Part shown: piece after piece, positions 5,525-5,726 of the stretch
How the letters are laid out: each line of letters begins with the position of its first letter
Numbering within the stretch: position 1 is the first letter of the stretch
The notes under the pieces: model-generated
What the model was told of the DNA's origin: nothing
Seen by the model: only the letters and a program-made list of their open reading frames with translations
The model's database searches: none
Assembly (NCBI GenBank): GCA_013821025.1
Contig: JACDHN010000185.1
Location: 1-5,726 of the forward strand
DNA length: 5,726 nucleotides
From: Acidimicrobiia bacterium
Lineage (GTDB): Bacteria; Actinomycetota; Acidimicrobiia; Acidimicrobiales; Ilumatobacteraceae
Direction: 5' to 3'
Translations under genes and position numbers: made by a program

Positions 5525-5726
5525 CACGAGCACGAGCACAACCAAGTCGACAGAGGCATTCGACGGCGTGCCCGCCGAACCCGGATCGGCCAAGCCCGAC
5601 GCGGTGCTCGTCGCCGACGGCGTCCATCGACACTTCGGCGGCGTCGTCGCCGTCGACGTCGCCCACGTCGAGTTCCAACGGCAATCGATCACAGCGCTGA
5701 TCGGACCGAACGGTGCAGGCAAGACC
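5514..5726 (+). CDS. livG: LivG-type ABC importer ATPase, N-terminal fragment (3' end outside window)
   Basis: Seventy-one codons are visible, and the window stops inside Walker A. From residue 31 the protein follows the LivG/ABC importer ATPase pattern: VLVADGVHRHFGGVVAVDVA (31-50), then a short strand region and ALIGPNGAGKT (61-71) with Walker A GPNGAGKT at 64-71. The HFGG.VAV segment is typical of LivG, which would hydrolyse ATP to drive the LivH/LivM permease pair. About 30 residues rich in Thr, Ser, Pro and Gly precede the domain, where many LivG proteins start within about 5-10 residues. No in-frame start close to residue 31 is evident (GTG at codon 19 is the only one), so the extension is probably real. 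The gene overlaps livM by 11 bases. Whether the rest of the domain is intact cannot be seen. Confidence 0.87.
   Translation, partial: MPGDTSTSTTKSTEAFDGVPAEPGSAKPDAVLVADGVHRHFGGVVAVDVAHVEFQRQSITALIGPNGAGKT

Noticed and set aside
3133..5726. Reading the importer as a urea transporter (UrtBCD)
   Set aside because: Only the N-terminal extension of the first permease suggests it. The permease signatures seen are general to the Liv/Urt superfamily, and no urease or urea-specific gene is in view. I kept it as an alternative only.

Overview
The window is high-GC, densely coding bacterial DNA in which every convincing gene lies on the + strand. GC-rich third codon positions, GTG and TTG starts, and an actinobacterial-looking heme A synthase (Asn where the first heme-ligand His sits in Bacillus, and a GPHAGD motif) point to Actinomycetota. 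An Acidimicrobiia-like lineage is plausible but cannot be proven from this sequence.

Layout. (1) 1-237: the C-terminal end of an ABC transporter ATPase domain, cut by the left edge. (2) 234-392: a 52-codon reading frame with its own ribosome binding site, overlapping both neighbours by 4 nt. Its second half is purine-rich and repeat-like. (3) 389-2200: a complete ABC exporter half-transporter (membrane domain plus ATPase). With gene 1 it probably forms a heterodimeric exporter of unknown substrate. (4) 2197-3093: heme A synthase CtaA/Cox15, overlapping the exporter gene by 4 nt. (5) A sigma70-like promoter candidate in the last codons of ctaA (3065-3094), then a short leader. (6) 3133-4467, 4481-5524 and 5514 to the right edge: two permeases and the start of the ATPase of a branched-chain amino acid type (LivH-LivM-LivG) uptake ABC transporter. 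The LivF-type ATPase and the substrate-binding protein are not in view.

How they work together. The first four reading frames are chained by ATGA/GTGA overlaps and read as one translationally coupled operon ending with ctaA. The liv-type genes look like a second transcription unit with its own promoter, though read-through from ctaA is possible because no terminator is visible.

The main oddity is the LivH-type permease. It carries a cleavable-looking signal peptide and an extracytoplasmic beta-rich (CnaB/carboxypeptidase-regulatory-like) domain of about 100 residues before the ordinary permease core. The other points of interest are the exporter pair's degenerate ATPase motifs and the small coupled frame between the two exporter genes. 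I see no mobile element, CRISPR array, tRNA or rRNA, and no clear sign of a wholly new system.
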